Shown piece by piece: positions 34,701 to 45,248 of a stretch of DNA of 64,000 nt. Source of the stretch: Larix kaempferi (lineage: Eukaryota; Streptophyta; Pinopsida; Pinales; Pinaceae). The DNA lies in contig BSBM01001138.1 in the NCBI GenBank assembly GCA_027924585.1, forward strand, positions 12,023,001 through 12,087,000, in the 5' to 3' direction. Under the pieces are notes generated by a model. It saw only the letters and a list, made by a program, of their open reading frames with translations. It made no database searches and was not told where the DNA came from. How positions within the stretch are numbered: position 1 is the stretch's first letter; each line of letters opens with the position of its first letter. The translations under genes and the position numbers were made by a program.

Positions 34701-35984
34701 TTAGAGCTTCTTGAAATGACCCCTTAAGGAATTATACTTTACTCTAAGGACAACATTGGATGTTATTTTGGCATTAACCGAGCATTCAGTGCTTTTCAAT
34801 TGTGTACGCAACATCTTATTTTCTTCAAGGAGCTCAGAGATTGTCTCCACATAGCTTTGACTTTGTTCTGTTAATTGCACTGTCTCTTGGGTTAACTGAT
34901 CCCACTTTTGCTGACTCGAAATAGGTTGTTCTATACCATGCTCCAAGTCGATTTGAGGACTCTTTTCTTTTGGAGATGTCTCAACATTAATAGTCTGTTC
35001 TTCAGGGCTTTTGTCTTTGTTACATGCAAGAGAGCTTCTAGCAGCACATGCCTCACTCATCTGAATGGATGCATTAGCTAGTGTGAGGAGGGATGACTCA
35101 AAGGTATGATCGTCCAACTGAATATTTGAGCATGAGGGCTGAATGATAGTCTGAATGTCAGGCTGTTCAATGGACTGGTCATGATTTGTCTCTCCAGGTT
35201 TAGTAGGAGAATGTATTGAATGGACAAAGTGCATATCATCTAAGGAACTCTCATCAAATCGTATATGTTTAGCGTTTGGTTCTTCTTGGGCATGAAGGTG
35301 TTCTTGAGAAGGGGAAGATTTGATAGTAGATAAATGAGGGTTTAATATCTCAAAAACAAAATGGTCCCAAGTCTGACCTCTCTCCTCTAGTTGATGAATG
35401 ATTAAAATCTTAATGAGACAATGGTGATATAAGCTGCCAAAAGGGTTAATGGTATTCTTTCTAACTTGACTCGACATCTTTTCCAAGCTCTTTAGAAAGT
35501 AGAATGGGAAATTTAAGGTCTGATTATTGACAAAATGAGCTAACAGTCTAATATGGCAAGCTTTAAAAATAGTGAACTTACCCTCACAGGTGACTAAGTG
35601 AATAATAATGGTCAAAAGATCCAAGTACTCTGGCTTGATCCATTCTCTATGAAAACCTTTGGTGCTAGTAATGTGTTGAAAATCGGGCTTGAGAGCGAAC
35701 TGGTGAGCTTCTTGTGGAAGAAACAAATGCTTGTGCCATCGGGCACCTTCTCTAGGGAGCTTCGTAGCTAACGTTATTAACTCTTCTGTTAGGGAAAAAA
35801 CAAGATGGCCAACCTTGGCCGTTTTTCCATCGAAACCTTTGGCAAACAGCAACGAAATCTCATGGTTGTGACCATCAAGGAGAAACAGATTCCAACCTGC
35901 TTGAGAGAATAACTCATGGCATCTTTTAAACTCAGGGATATGAAGAAGATCTTGGTGGCTACCTGGCTCACAACGGTTAGGCAT
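34701..35984 (-). CDS. Open 427-aa extra ORF of the gypsy element (between pol and 3' LTR)
   Basis: The ORF is in sense with gag-pol, about 3 kb downstream of it and about 110 bp before the purine tract, where Athila/Tat/Ogre elements carry env-like or other extra ORFs. It has no internal stop, while gag-pol has twelve. The N-terminal ~210 residues look globular (SQAGWNLFLLDGHNHEISLL; LNFPFYFLKSLEKM; SLYHHCLIKILIIHQLEE). Residues ~220-350 are polar and acidic, and ~360-427 is Gln/Glu/Leu-rich and probably coiled coil (SELLEENKMLRTQL). I see no signal peptide or clear transmembrane helix, so it is not obviously an envelope glycoprotein. The N-terminal part resembles plant-transposon-protein domains of Athila-like elements in style only. 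Function unknown. Confidence 0.7.
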   Translation of the reverse strand: MPNRCEPGSHQDLLHIPEFKRCHELFSQAGWNLFLLDGHNHEISLLFAKGFDGKTAKVGHLVFSLTEELITLATKLPREGARWHKHLFLPQEAHQFALKPDFQHITSTKGFHREWIKPEYLDLLTIIIHLVTCEGKFTIFKACHIRLLAHFVNNQTLNFPFYFLKSLEKMSSQVRKNTINPFGSLYHHCLIKILIIHQLEERGQTWDHFVFEILNPHLSTIKSSPSQEHLHAQEEPNAKHIRFDESSLDDMHFVHSIHSPTKPGETNHDQSIEQPDIQTIIQPSCSNIQLDDHTFESSLLTLANASIQMSEACAARSSLACNKDKSPEEQTINVETSPKEKSPQIDLEHGIEQPISSQQKWDQLTQETVQLTEQSQSYVETISELLEENKMLRTQLKSTECSVNAKITSNVVLRVKYNSLRGHFKKL

Positions 35985-37400
35985 TGATGATGGAGGACAG
36001 GGGAAACAACAGATAAATGCAGGGGATACAAGGAATTTACAGAGGACGCAGCTCAGAGAGAGAGAAATGAAGGGTGAACAGAGTGAAGCAAAAGTTCACG
36101 CAGCCATTAGTTGAATTGAAGTTTGTTTGGATGGCTGGGTGGTCATAGGTAAAGCGTGTTTTGAAAGATCACACTTGTACTTTGAAGATCTTGGGTTAAG
36201 TGCCAGAATTGAAGTGCGTGAATTCGGTAGATGCGTGTTTGGTATAGCATATTCAACCATGTCCAAAGCCAAGCTTTGGATAGGTTGAACAAAATTCATG
36301 TAATGGGATATTCTACACGTGGAAGATCACAAGGATCCGATCCATATGCTGGCGATCTATACGACAGGTAAGACCATAGTAGTCATACAATGATTCATAA
36401 TGACACAAGATTCATTCATTTAACAAGATGAGATAAATAAGGAAATAAAACCAAGTGCGAGATTTGACGTTTGATTGATCCCTATCATCATTGGTTAGTC
36501 AGAATTTTCAAAAATATCTAGCATGCTATTTGAAATATATAAGCTAAAATTTCTTCAGCACTTTTATTCAAAACGTTGCTTATTTGCTTCATTCGTCACT
36601 TCATTTGGATCGGCATTCGATCTGTCATTCAGCCTTTCATATAGAATTTTGTCTATACAAACTTTTATTGCTGAAGCCAACTGGAACTGATTTTTGCAAG
36701 GAATTTTTAAGGCTGTTAGTGCACAGAAAATGCTGTAAACTTTACTTTCTGGAACTTTTAAGTAATGTCCCCTTTTTGTTTGTCTTTAATTAAAACAATT
36801 CGCCTTCTGCTTTTGCATTAACCTGCAAACATCTATCACTTTCAGAGATAAATAAACTTTTTTTTTATGAATAAAAAAAATAAAAATAGTTTAAAACAGT
36901 TCTAACCCTCCCCCAAACCAAAGATATGGCTTGTCCTCAAGCCAACAAAAAGTGCACTAGATATTCAATTATTTTATCAATAGCTAAAAAATGTTGTAAT
37001 ACTTTTCTCAAGAAAATGAAATATTAACTAAACATGTAGATGATTCAGATATGTACATTTATCATAAAGAATAGAACAATGCTTAAAAGAACCATATGAA
37101 GAATGATAATATAATTTGATATGAAAGATGCCATAGGAAAACTAGCCTTCCATGACTCATTTCAAATATTTCTTGTCATCCCAAGATATAGATAAGGTGT
37201 ACCGTAAAGCTTGTGAGATTTTCATAATTATGGGTCCCATTTCTAGGATAATAACATCATAGATATTGTTTGAATTAGATGACAAGGTCCAAGTTCAACT
37301 TACAATTATTCTCTAATGACAGTATAGATGATTGGCCAAAACATGTGTTTGTATACTCAGTTTTCTTATATATGAATCATGTGCATAGTAATGCATTAAC
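35985..37400. other. Gypsy spacer upstream of the extra ORF
   Basis: This part of the element has no supported gene. Near 36590-36640 the plus strand has a run of CATTCGN/CATTTGG units about 12 bp apart (for example CATTTGGATCGGCATTCGAT), resembling the reverse complement of the LTR's 12-bp motif. Confidence 0.4.
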
Positions 37401-37951
37401 TGTTAGAAAAACAGGATCGCAGAGCAATAACAATAAACAGAAATGGAAATATAATCACACATACACATTACAAGAGAGACACAGATATATCGTGGTTCAC
37501 CCAACTTGGGCTACGTCCACACTGAATTTTCCAGTCCTTATTATTATTACCGTCCAGCAAGATGAAGGGATACAACCTGCAGCACAACCGCTGCACTTCC
37601 TCTTCTCTGTTTCACAGTCTCTCTCCAGATCTCAAAGATCTTTACAATGCATAAAACCTAATACATCATTCATAGCCGTATTACAATGTCCTTCTTTTAT
37701 AAGGGAAATACAATGGGAAAATACCATGGGATACCCAAAACCATGGGCCCGCAAAACAGCTGGCGAAAACAGCCCCAAAAATTTCCTTCGGGGGCGCTGC
37801 CCCCGGACCCCCCAGCCAGGGGGGATGGTCCCCCTTGGAACCCCGCTGGGGTGAGTGTACAGTCCACCTATATATCATATAGAACTGGGGTACAAACACG
37901 GTTGATACAATATCATCTATGAGACTAGAAGATCTGGCTCCACAACCAACA
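37401..37951 (+). mobile_element. Ty1/copia solo LTR nested in the gypsy element
   Basis: The segment begins TGTTAGAAAAACAGG and ends ACAACCAACA, with inverted termini TGTT/AACA. It is flanked on both sides by TTAAC (37396-37400 and 37952-37956), a perfect 5-bp target duplication. Inside is TATCGTGGTTCACCCAACTT, a block common in plant copia LTRs, and a GC-rich hairpin-prone run (GGGGGCGCTGCCCCCGGACC, about 37790-37810) that stands out from the AT-rich surroundings. The perfect duplication indicates that the insertion is younger than the host gypsy copy. Confidence 0.88.
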
Positions 37952-37978
37952 TTAACCGATCTCTTTTACCCGATATTG

Positions 37979-38175
37979 ACCTGCTGCCAGCAGGCCTGTT
38001 CAGTACCTTGGCGGGTTTATCTTGGTACCATGCAAGCATAGTCCTGTTGCCAACGAGCATGTTCAGTACCTCGGCGGGTTTACTTGCATTTACCTAGCTT
38101 CCTTGTTTAAGATTTTACTTAGCATGGACCCACTGCCAGTAGGCCTATTCATTACCCCGACAGGTTTGCTTCGTA
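37979..38175. repeat. Diverged minisatellite, ~60-90-bp units
   Basis: Three units share TGCC(A/G)(A/G)-GGCCTGTTCAGTACC-(T/C)(T/C)GGCGGGTTT: at 37981 (CTGCTGCCAGCAGGCCTGTT), 38042 (CCTGTTGCCAACGAGCATGT) and 38130 (CACTGCCAGTAGGCCTATTC). They lie just beyond the copia solo LTR inside the gypsy spacer. No coding role is evident. A (TA)n run follows at about 38186-38204. Confidence 0.7.
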
Positions 38176-38204
38176 TAATGATGTATATGTATATATATAT
38201 ATAT

Positions 38205-39038
38205 TTTTTTGTAAGGAATCCGGTTGGTACTAGAGTGTGCTAAGCCTTCTAAACACATAATTCAAAATATTAGAACGAACCTTTATGAGCAACTTTTACT
38301 TATAATAGTCAAAGTTAAAGATCATGTCAAAAGATAATAACCTAAAGTTGTTTTTTGATCTATATCCATCTCTTTCATAAGAATTCAATAATGTTCCCCA
38401 CAAGAATAAAAATAACATTCACTTCTAAGTTACCTTTAAAAGATGCTTTAAGAGACAAGTTCTGATAATGAGTCTAAGATAAGCCAATGATCCATAGGTG
38501 TAAGATAGTATATTGTTTTTTTGAGATCATAGCAATTAAGATAGGTCTTTTAAGCAATAGTTCTAAATGATAATAAAAAATGTGCATGCCTGAATCAAAT
38601 ACCATATTCAAAATCATGAATGAAATGGTTGCGAAATAATATAAAGAACACTTTATCTTTTGCTAAAAATGTCAATTTCAACCATAATTGAAAAAAAGAA
38701 GGGATTAGGATATATTGAAATTTTTTTCTTTTAAGTGCTTCCCTTTCAATAATATTGCATGAGCGGATAAGGTCCTTGTAATTAAGCTGCAAAATCGTTG
38801 TTAGATGATTTTGATTTTTATTCAAAACAAAACATATGTAAAAAAAGTCATAAGAAATCTAAAAAGGGAGAAAAGTTTTCCTGTTTTTTTAATGGCAAAA
38901 ATTTCATGAGCTGATCATACAAATGAATTCCCTGTATAAATACAATCAGCTTGTTAGAAATAACTCTTCATTATTACAATTAAAACAAAAACACAATATA
39001 TCTACATATGTACAAATAAAGACAATCCTTTAGAAATT
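38205..39038. other. Gypsy spacer downstream of gag-pol
   Basis: Nothing recognisable is encoded between the end of gag-pol and the minisatellite. The sequence is AT-rich non-coding DNA of the element. Confidence 0.4.
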
Positions 39039-42000
39039 TCAGGGACTAGGAGGAGGAGGAATGAATTCCTCTTCTACCAGCTCCATCTCCTGCTGTTGTA
39101 AGGCATTCTATACAAAGTCTTGTTTAGATATAGGTTGGTGATAAAGTTTAAGTCTATGGCCATTTACAATAAAGGAAGTTTGAGAATCATCAATTGTTTT
39201 AATTTTAACGGATCCATTATCAAAGGTTGTAACAATTTCATAAGGATCCATCCAGTGAGTAGTCAATTTACCTTTAAAATTTTTGTATCTCGAATAAAAA
39301 AGTAATGCCTAGTCTCCTATTTTAAATTGTTTTTGTTTAATGTATCTGTCATGCCATTTTTTACGTTGATTCTGTATTAAGATTGTTCATTGGATAACAT
39401 CCTGTCTAATCTCGTTTAATTCATTTATTTATAGGATTCGTTGTTTCTGTGCTTCTTCTAAATTCATTCCTAAATGAACAGCCATACGAAATGTCTTAAC
39501 CTGAAATTCAATGGGTAGGAGAACTTGTTTGCCATAAACAAGTTCATAAGGTGTGTGGCCAGTGGTGTTTCTCCGAGTTATTCTATAAGCCCACAAGGCT
39601 TCTGGGAGCCTATCTGCCCAGTCCTTGTGGTGTAACTGAATGGTCTTGGTCATGATAGCTTCTAATACTTTGTTTGTGTTTTCTACTTGACCATTTTCCT
39701 GAGGATGATATGGGGAAGATTTACAATGTCTAATACCATATTTATTAGTAAGTTCTTTCATTAACTTGGAAGTGAATTGACATCCTTGATCGGTTACAAT
39801 TTCCCTAGGTACACCAAATCGGGTAAATATTTCTTCATACATAAATTCTACCACTGATTTCTCTGTGGCTCGGAATAAAGCAATGGATTCTAAGCACTTG
39901 GTGGCATAATATGTACAGACTAGGATGTACTTCTTCTTATGAGACATAGGGGAAATTGGTCCAACGAAATCTAGAGCCCATTTTTCAAAAGGCTCAATCA
40001 TAACTTGAGGTTGCAAAGGCATCTCATCAGATGGCGTAGGTCTACCCATTCTTTGGCAACTATCGCATCCCTTAACATATTTGGCAGCATCCTTGAAGAT
40101 GCTTGGCCAATAATATCCAGAATGTAAAACCTTATATGCTGTTCTTTTATCAGAAAAGTGTCCACCGCAAGGTCCACCATGACATGCATGAAGAATCTCT
40201 GCCATCTCATCCTCTCATACACATCTTCTAATAATAAGGTCAGGACCAGTACGAAAGCAATCATTATCCACCCAGGAATAGTTAGAGATTTGAACTATGA
40301 TTCTACGTTTTTTGGGTGGAGAGAGATGGTTTGGTAGCTTTCCAGTTGCCAAATAATTGGCTATGTCTGCGAACCATGGGGTTCGAATAGATATAGCGAA
40401 TAAATGTTCATCTGGGAAGCTATCATCAACAGGACTATCATCATTGTCAATTTGAATTCGGGAGAGAAAGTCTGCTAGTACATTCTCTCGACCAAGACAA
40501 TCAACAATGGTGATATTAAACTCTTGTAACAGAAGAAGCCACCGAGTCACTCTGCCATTGGTAACTGGTTTATTCATAAAAAATCTAATAGAAGAATGAT
40601 CGGTATGTATGAAAATTTCATATCCTATGATATAATGACGAAACTTATTGATGGAATAGACTACTGCGAGAAACTCTTTTTCGGTAACAGTGTATTTTGA
40701 TTCTACAAGAGTCAAGTTTTTACTACCGAAATAAATGGCATAAGATAACTTTTCCTCTTTTTGACCTAAGACTGCCCCTATAGCTATGTCGGATGCATCA
40801 ATAGAGATATGAAAAGGAAGGGACCAGTTAGGGTCCCTAAGTACTGGTGTTACTGATAACTTTGCTTTTAAAGTTTCAAAATCCGGTTGATAAGGTTCAG
40901 TCCATTGAAATTTTGTGTCCTTCATGAGTAGTTTGAACATAGGTGCAGCTATCTTGGTAAAATTTTCTATAAAATGCCTATAATAACCTGCATGGCCAAG
41001 AAAGATTCTAACTTCCTTCGGAGTCTTTGGAGGAGGAAGATTGACAATTATTTCTATCTTGGCAGGATCCACCTTGATACCTTGAAGAGAGACATGATGT
41101 CCTAGAACTATGCCCTCAGTTAATAACATCTTGCATTTTTCATGACTAAGGGCTAAGTTTGTGTCCTGACATCGAATAAGAAATGTCTCGAGGTTATCAA
41201 GGGCTTCTTGGAAGGTATTACCATAGACTGTGAAATCGTCCATGTAGACCTCTACACAATCATGTATAAGGTCATCAAAGATACCTAAAACAGCACGTTG
41301 GAAAGTAGCATGTGCATTACAAAGGCCAAATGGTAACACTCGATAGGCATAAGTACCCCAAGAGCAAGTAAAGGTAGTCTTGTCTTGGTCCTTAGGTGCT
41401 ATTAATATCTGATTGTATCCACTATACCCATCTAGGAAAGAAAAGTATTGTTTCCCCGATAGGGTATCTAACACCTGATCTATAAAAGGTAGAGGGAAAT
41501 AGTCTTTAAGAGTGGCCTTGTTCAATTCTCGAAAATCAACACAGATACGCCACTTCCCTGTGACTTTCTTTGGAACTACTACTAGAGGAGACACCCACTT
41601 ACTATTAGAAATTGGGTAAATGAATCCAGTGTTAAGAAGTTTTTGTAATTCTTCTTTTACTATATCTTTGAGAGCTGGGTTCATTCTTCTCCGGGGTTGT
41701 CTGATGGGAGGTATATTTGTGTCTGTGTAAATGTGGTGAATACAAGTATCTGGGTGTATACCCTTCATATCAGTGTATTCCCAAGTGAAATCTCCAGTTT
41801 GACTTTTGAGAACTTTTAACAATTGCTTTTGCTGACTCTCATCTAAGCCTGCATTTATATGTAGGAATTTTTCAAAACTAACTTCACATGGTACGGTATA
41901 AGATCCTAGCTATTCTTCAATTGAAAAGACACAAGGTGTACTTGTAAATGTTGAGAGACTCACGTTTTCTTGAAATTTGTCTCCAAAAATCTGGTCAAGT

Positions 42001-45000
42001 AGGGAAAAATATTGAGGAAAGTCTATACATGTGGTGGAGGAAATAAATTGATTCAACACGTTTTCGATATTTTGTTCTTGAAGTGCCCAAGAAAGATCAC
42101 TAACAAGGGAAAGTTATTCCAGGTTTTCTTCTCCAAAAGGACAATCTAACCAAAATAAGCTCTCAGCTATGGGCTATGCTGGTGGGTATAAAGCTAGTCT
42201 TCTTGTAGATAACCCATCAGAGATAACCATTTCTCCATCCCTACATCCTATGAATGCATTAGCAGTAGCCAGCCAGGGTCTTCCTAAAATGATAGGATGC
42301 CCTCTAGATGGATCTTTTGATTGTATAACCGTGAAGTCCACGGGATATTCCCATGAGGCTACTGACACCATGATATCATCTAAAATCCCAGTAGGTTGTA
42401 TCATAGTATGATTTGCTAGTTCTAACATTGTTGGGATAGGGCGGAGGAATGGTCCTAATTGGAGAGCTTCTAAAACTGTAGTAGTCATTAGGTTAATAGA
42501 AGCCCCTAGATCAATGAGTGTGTTTCCTATAGCAGTGTTGTTAATGAGAACAGTTACTATATGATTTCCTGGATTTGTATACTTCGGGATTCTAGGCTGT
42601 TCTGTTATACAATCTGAGATTTCACTTATGACATGTATTGTTGGAGGGTCTTTTTGTTTCTTACCTGGTCTCTTAATGCATAGTTCTTTTATCACTTTAC
42701 CAAAGATTGGTATATCTTTAATGACTTGTAATAAATGAATCTTAATACAAATATTTTTCAATTCATTAATGATGTTATATTCTGGGTAAGTTACAGGTTT
42801 TTCTATTATTAAACGCTTCGGATATGGAGGTGATTTATTTCCCGATATTACTTCTTTATGAGGAAGGTTATGCATTGAAGATTTAGGAACAACCACATTT
42901 TCAAGAATGGCATCATTTAAAATTTCATTAGGTACATTTTCTTCTTCATTTTCTTCTTGAATAACAACTGATGACTTAGGATGATCTTGCAAAACTCTTC
43001 CAGACCGCAATTGAACTTCATGTATTGGTGCGGACGAAATAGCATATGATGGAAGAGGTAATAACCCAATGTTATTAAGAGCTTGGGTTGGTTTGTTGTT
43101 AGGATTCGATATCGGTTGTGTAGGTAATATTGTGGGTTTTGGAGGGTTCATATTCTGGAAATGATGAGGTTGATTTGGGATAGGGGGTAGTGAAGGAGGT
43201 GCATATCCAGGTAAAAGTTGTTGAACATTAGGTGGGTAAGGATAGTTAGGAATAGGAGGAGATGGTTGAGCAAAAGCTTGTCCTCTCCATCCATGAGGCC
43301 ATTGCTGTTGTTGAGCATTTTGAGGAGGGTACTACGGTGGCCAATTCTGCCAACCTAAAGTGTTCTATTGTTGCGGAGGTTGATAAGGATGGTAGTAAGG
43401 TGGAAATTGGAATGATGGATCCTGACTTGAAGGTTGATCCCTAGGCTTGCAAGGCCTCCTAGATGTTTCACCAAAACTTCCACTCTTGTATACATCTTGC
43501 AACCCGGGAAATGATGGACAGCTATCAGTGGGATGCTCTTTTGTACAGAGGTGACAAACTGAAACATTGTTTAATGGAAATTCTCTTTGAGGATGTTTAG
43601 TTCTACACCTAGGGCAGAAAATACTCATTGCTGCACGCTCTTCATCCCGTCTCTCTTTAGCTTGTAGTGCATCTAGCTAAGAACCCATAGCTCCTAAAAT
43701 ATCTGTTTTGAAGTTTTCTAACAGGTTCCCTAACTCTACCCTTGTAACTCCACCAGGACCGGATGTGTTTCCTTTTGAATTCCTAGCATAAGATTCTCGA
43801 AAGTGTCTTCCACCTTTCCCTCTGCTCCTAGAGTAATTCCTACATAGTTCACAAATATTTGCAAAAGATTTATGAGAAATGTTTCCTGCTTCCATGAGAT
43901 TAAGGTTATCCAAGAATTCTTCTAAGATTCCTTTAAGGAAGAGTGTTCTTACTGCATCTTCTCGAAGACCACTATATTTAGATTTGTGTAACACATAGTT
44001 AAATCTTTCGAGATAGTCTTCCAGGCTATCGTCTTCAAGCTGTTGGATTTTAAAAATATCATTGCGAGAGTCCTTTGGTCTACAATAATCCTGATATTTC
44101 CGAAGAAATGCATTCTTCATGTCTTCCCAAGATTTAATACTAGATTCTCCTAATCCCATGAACCATCGAAGAGAAGAATCTTTTAATGTGGCAGGAAAAA
44201 GTTTTAGTTTTTGGCCATCTTGTAGGTAATTGTAACTTCTACACAAAATGTCAAACTCAAATAGGAATGTGTCCGGATCCTCACTACTTTTCCCATAAAA
44301 AGTTGGTAATGAGGAGGGAGGGATGTTTTTCATAGTAACATCTTGTGCAGTTTCTAAGATAGGGAACCTGAAGGTACCTTCAGTTCTAACTTCTCCATCT
44401 TCTTCATCTTGTCAGGCACGATCTTCATTTTCATCCTCCATGAAGATTCTATTACCAAAGAGAGAAAATCTAGGTGGCTCCTTTCTTGGTGAATATGGGA
44501 TATCCCAACGTTCTTTTTCATGAAGGGTATTCTTCTTTTTAGGAGGAGAATGATCAACTATGTGGGAATCCAGTCCTGGAGGTTCTACTGTTGTTGTGTC
44601 AATCTGTGAGATGACGATGTTTGTAGAGCTCCCAAAAAGAGCATCTACTTGTGCAGGATTGACAAAATATACCAAATCTGGACCACCCACTATTGAAAAA
44701 GTAGTGTCTTTGGGATTTTGGACTAATGGAGGGTTAAGAAGTTTCGAAATTTTATTCTCCAGAGTTTCCTCTTGTCTAAGTTCAGTCTCAATATGAGCTT
44801 GAGGTTCTTCTAGTGGAATTTCTTTATGAACAGACTGTTCTGATGTTCCTATGATTTCCTTTAAAATGTTTCCAGAAAAGGTTTCTTTAGCCTTCAAAGT
44901 AGGACTATTCCCTTTAGGTGTCTTCCGATACCTTTCTGTTGAGTTAGTAGTTGGAGTGGCACGTCCCCCGTATAGGTTAGTAGGAATTTTAGTTTTAATA

Positions 45001-45032
45001 AATCTACCTTGTGAATCTCTAGACCTATTCAT
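39039..45032 (-). pseudogene. Gypsy gag-pol polyprotein, single frame with 12 internal stops
   Basis: From ATG 45032 to TGA 39041-39039 the minus strand stays in one frame for 1,998 codons with no frameshift. Internal stops: TGA 44412, TAG 43677, 43365 and 43332, TAG 42174, TAA 42114, TAG 41910, TGA 40215, TAA 39429, TGA 39387, TAG 39309, TAG 39108 (lowest coordinates). In order: gag (retrotransposon-gag block LFPATLKDSSLRWFMGL), a double Cys/His knuckle (CPRCRTKH then CHLCTKEHPTDSC), aspartic protease (LIDLGASINLM), RT (WRICVDFRELNKAT; catalytic VYMDDFTVYG), RNase H (ISIDASDIAIGAVL; HTDHSS), integrase (HACHGGPCGGHF, CDSCQ, then D/D/E at ALDFVG, TDQGCQF, HPQENGQVEN). Catalytic residues are intact although the frame is interrupted. 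Confidence 0.93.
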
Positions 45033-45225
45033 GAAAACAAATTATAACTAAAAGAAACTCTGACTGCATAACTACTACTGCTGGGTTTTGGGGATGCCTG
45101 TTATAACAGATGCGCAGGTTCTTACCTCTCGTCTTACCACTCACCCGCCACCAGCCTAATCTAAATTATCACTAAGTTTTGGAAGAGAATTTCTACCTAT
45201 CTTCAACTGAATTCTACCTATTTCA

Positions 45226-45248
45226 ACTCCCCGACAACGACGACAAAA
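45226..45248 (-). other. Primer-binding site (tRNA-Asp-like) of the gypsy element
   Basis: Directly inside the 5' LTR the minus strand reads TTTTGTCGTCGTTGTCGGGG. It resembles TGGCGCCGTTGCCGGGGA, the tRNA-Asp-complementary PBS known from Athila-type elements, with several C-to-T differences. Confidence 0.6.

Noticed and set aside
37279-37854. 191-aa plus-strand frame
   Set aside because: It spans the boundary of the copia solo LTR (37401) and the gypsy spacer; such a frame cannot predate the insertion and its low-complexity end comes from the GC-rich LTR run.
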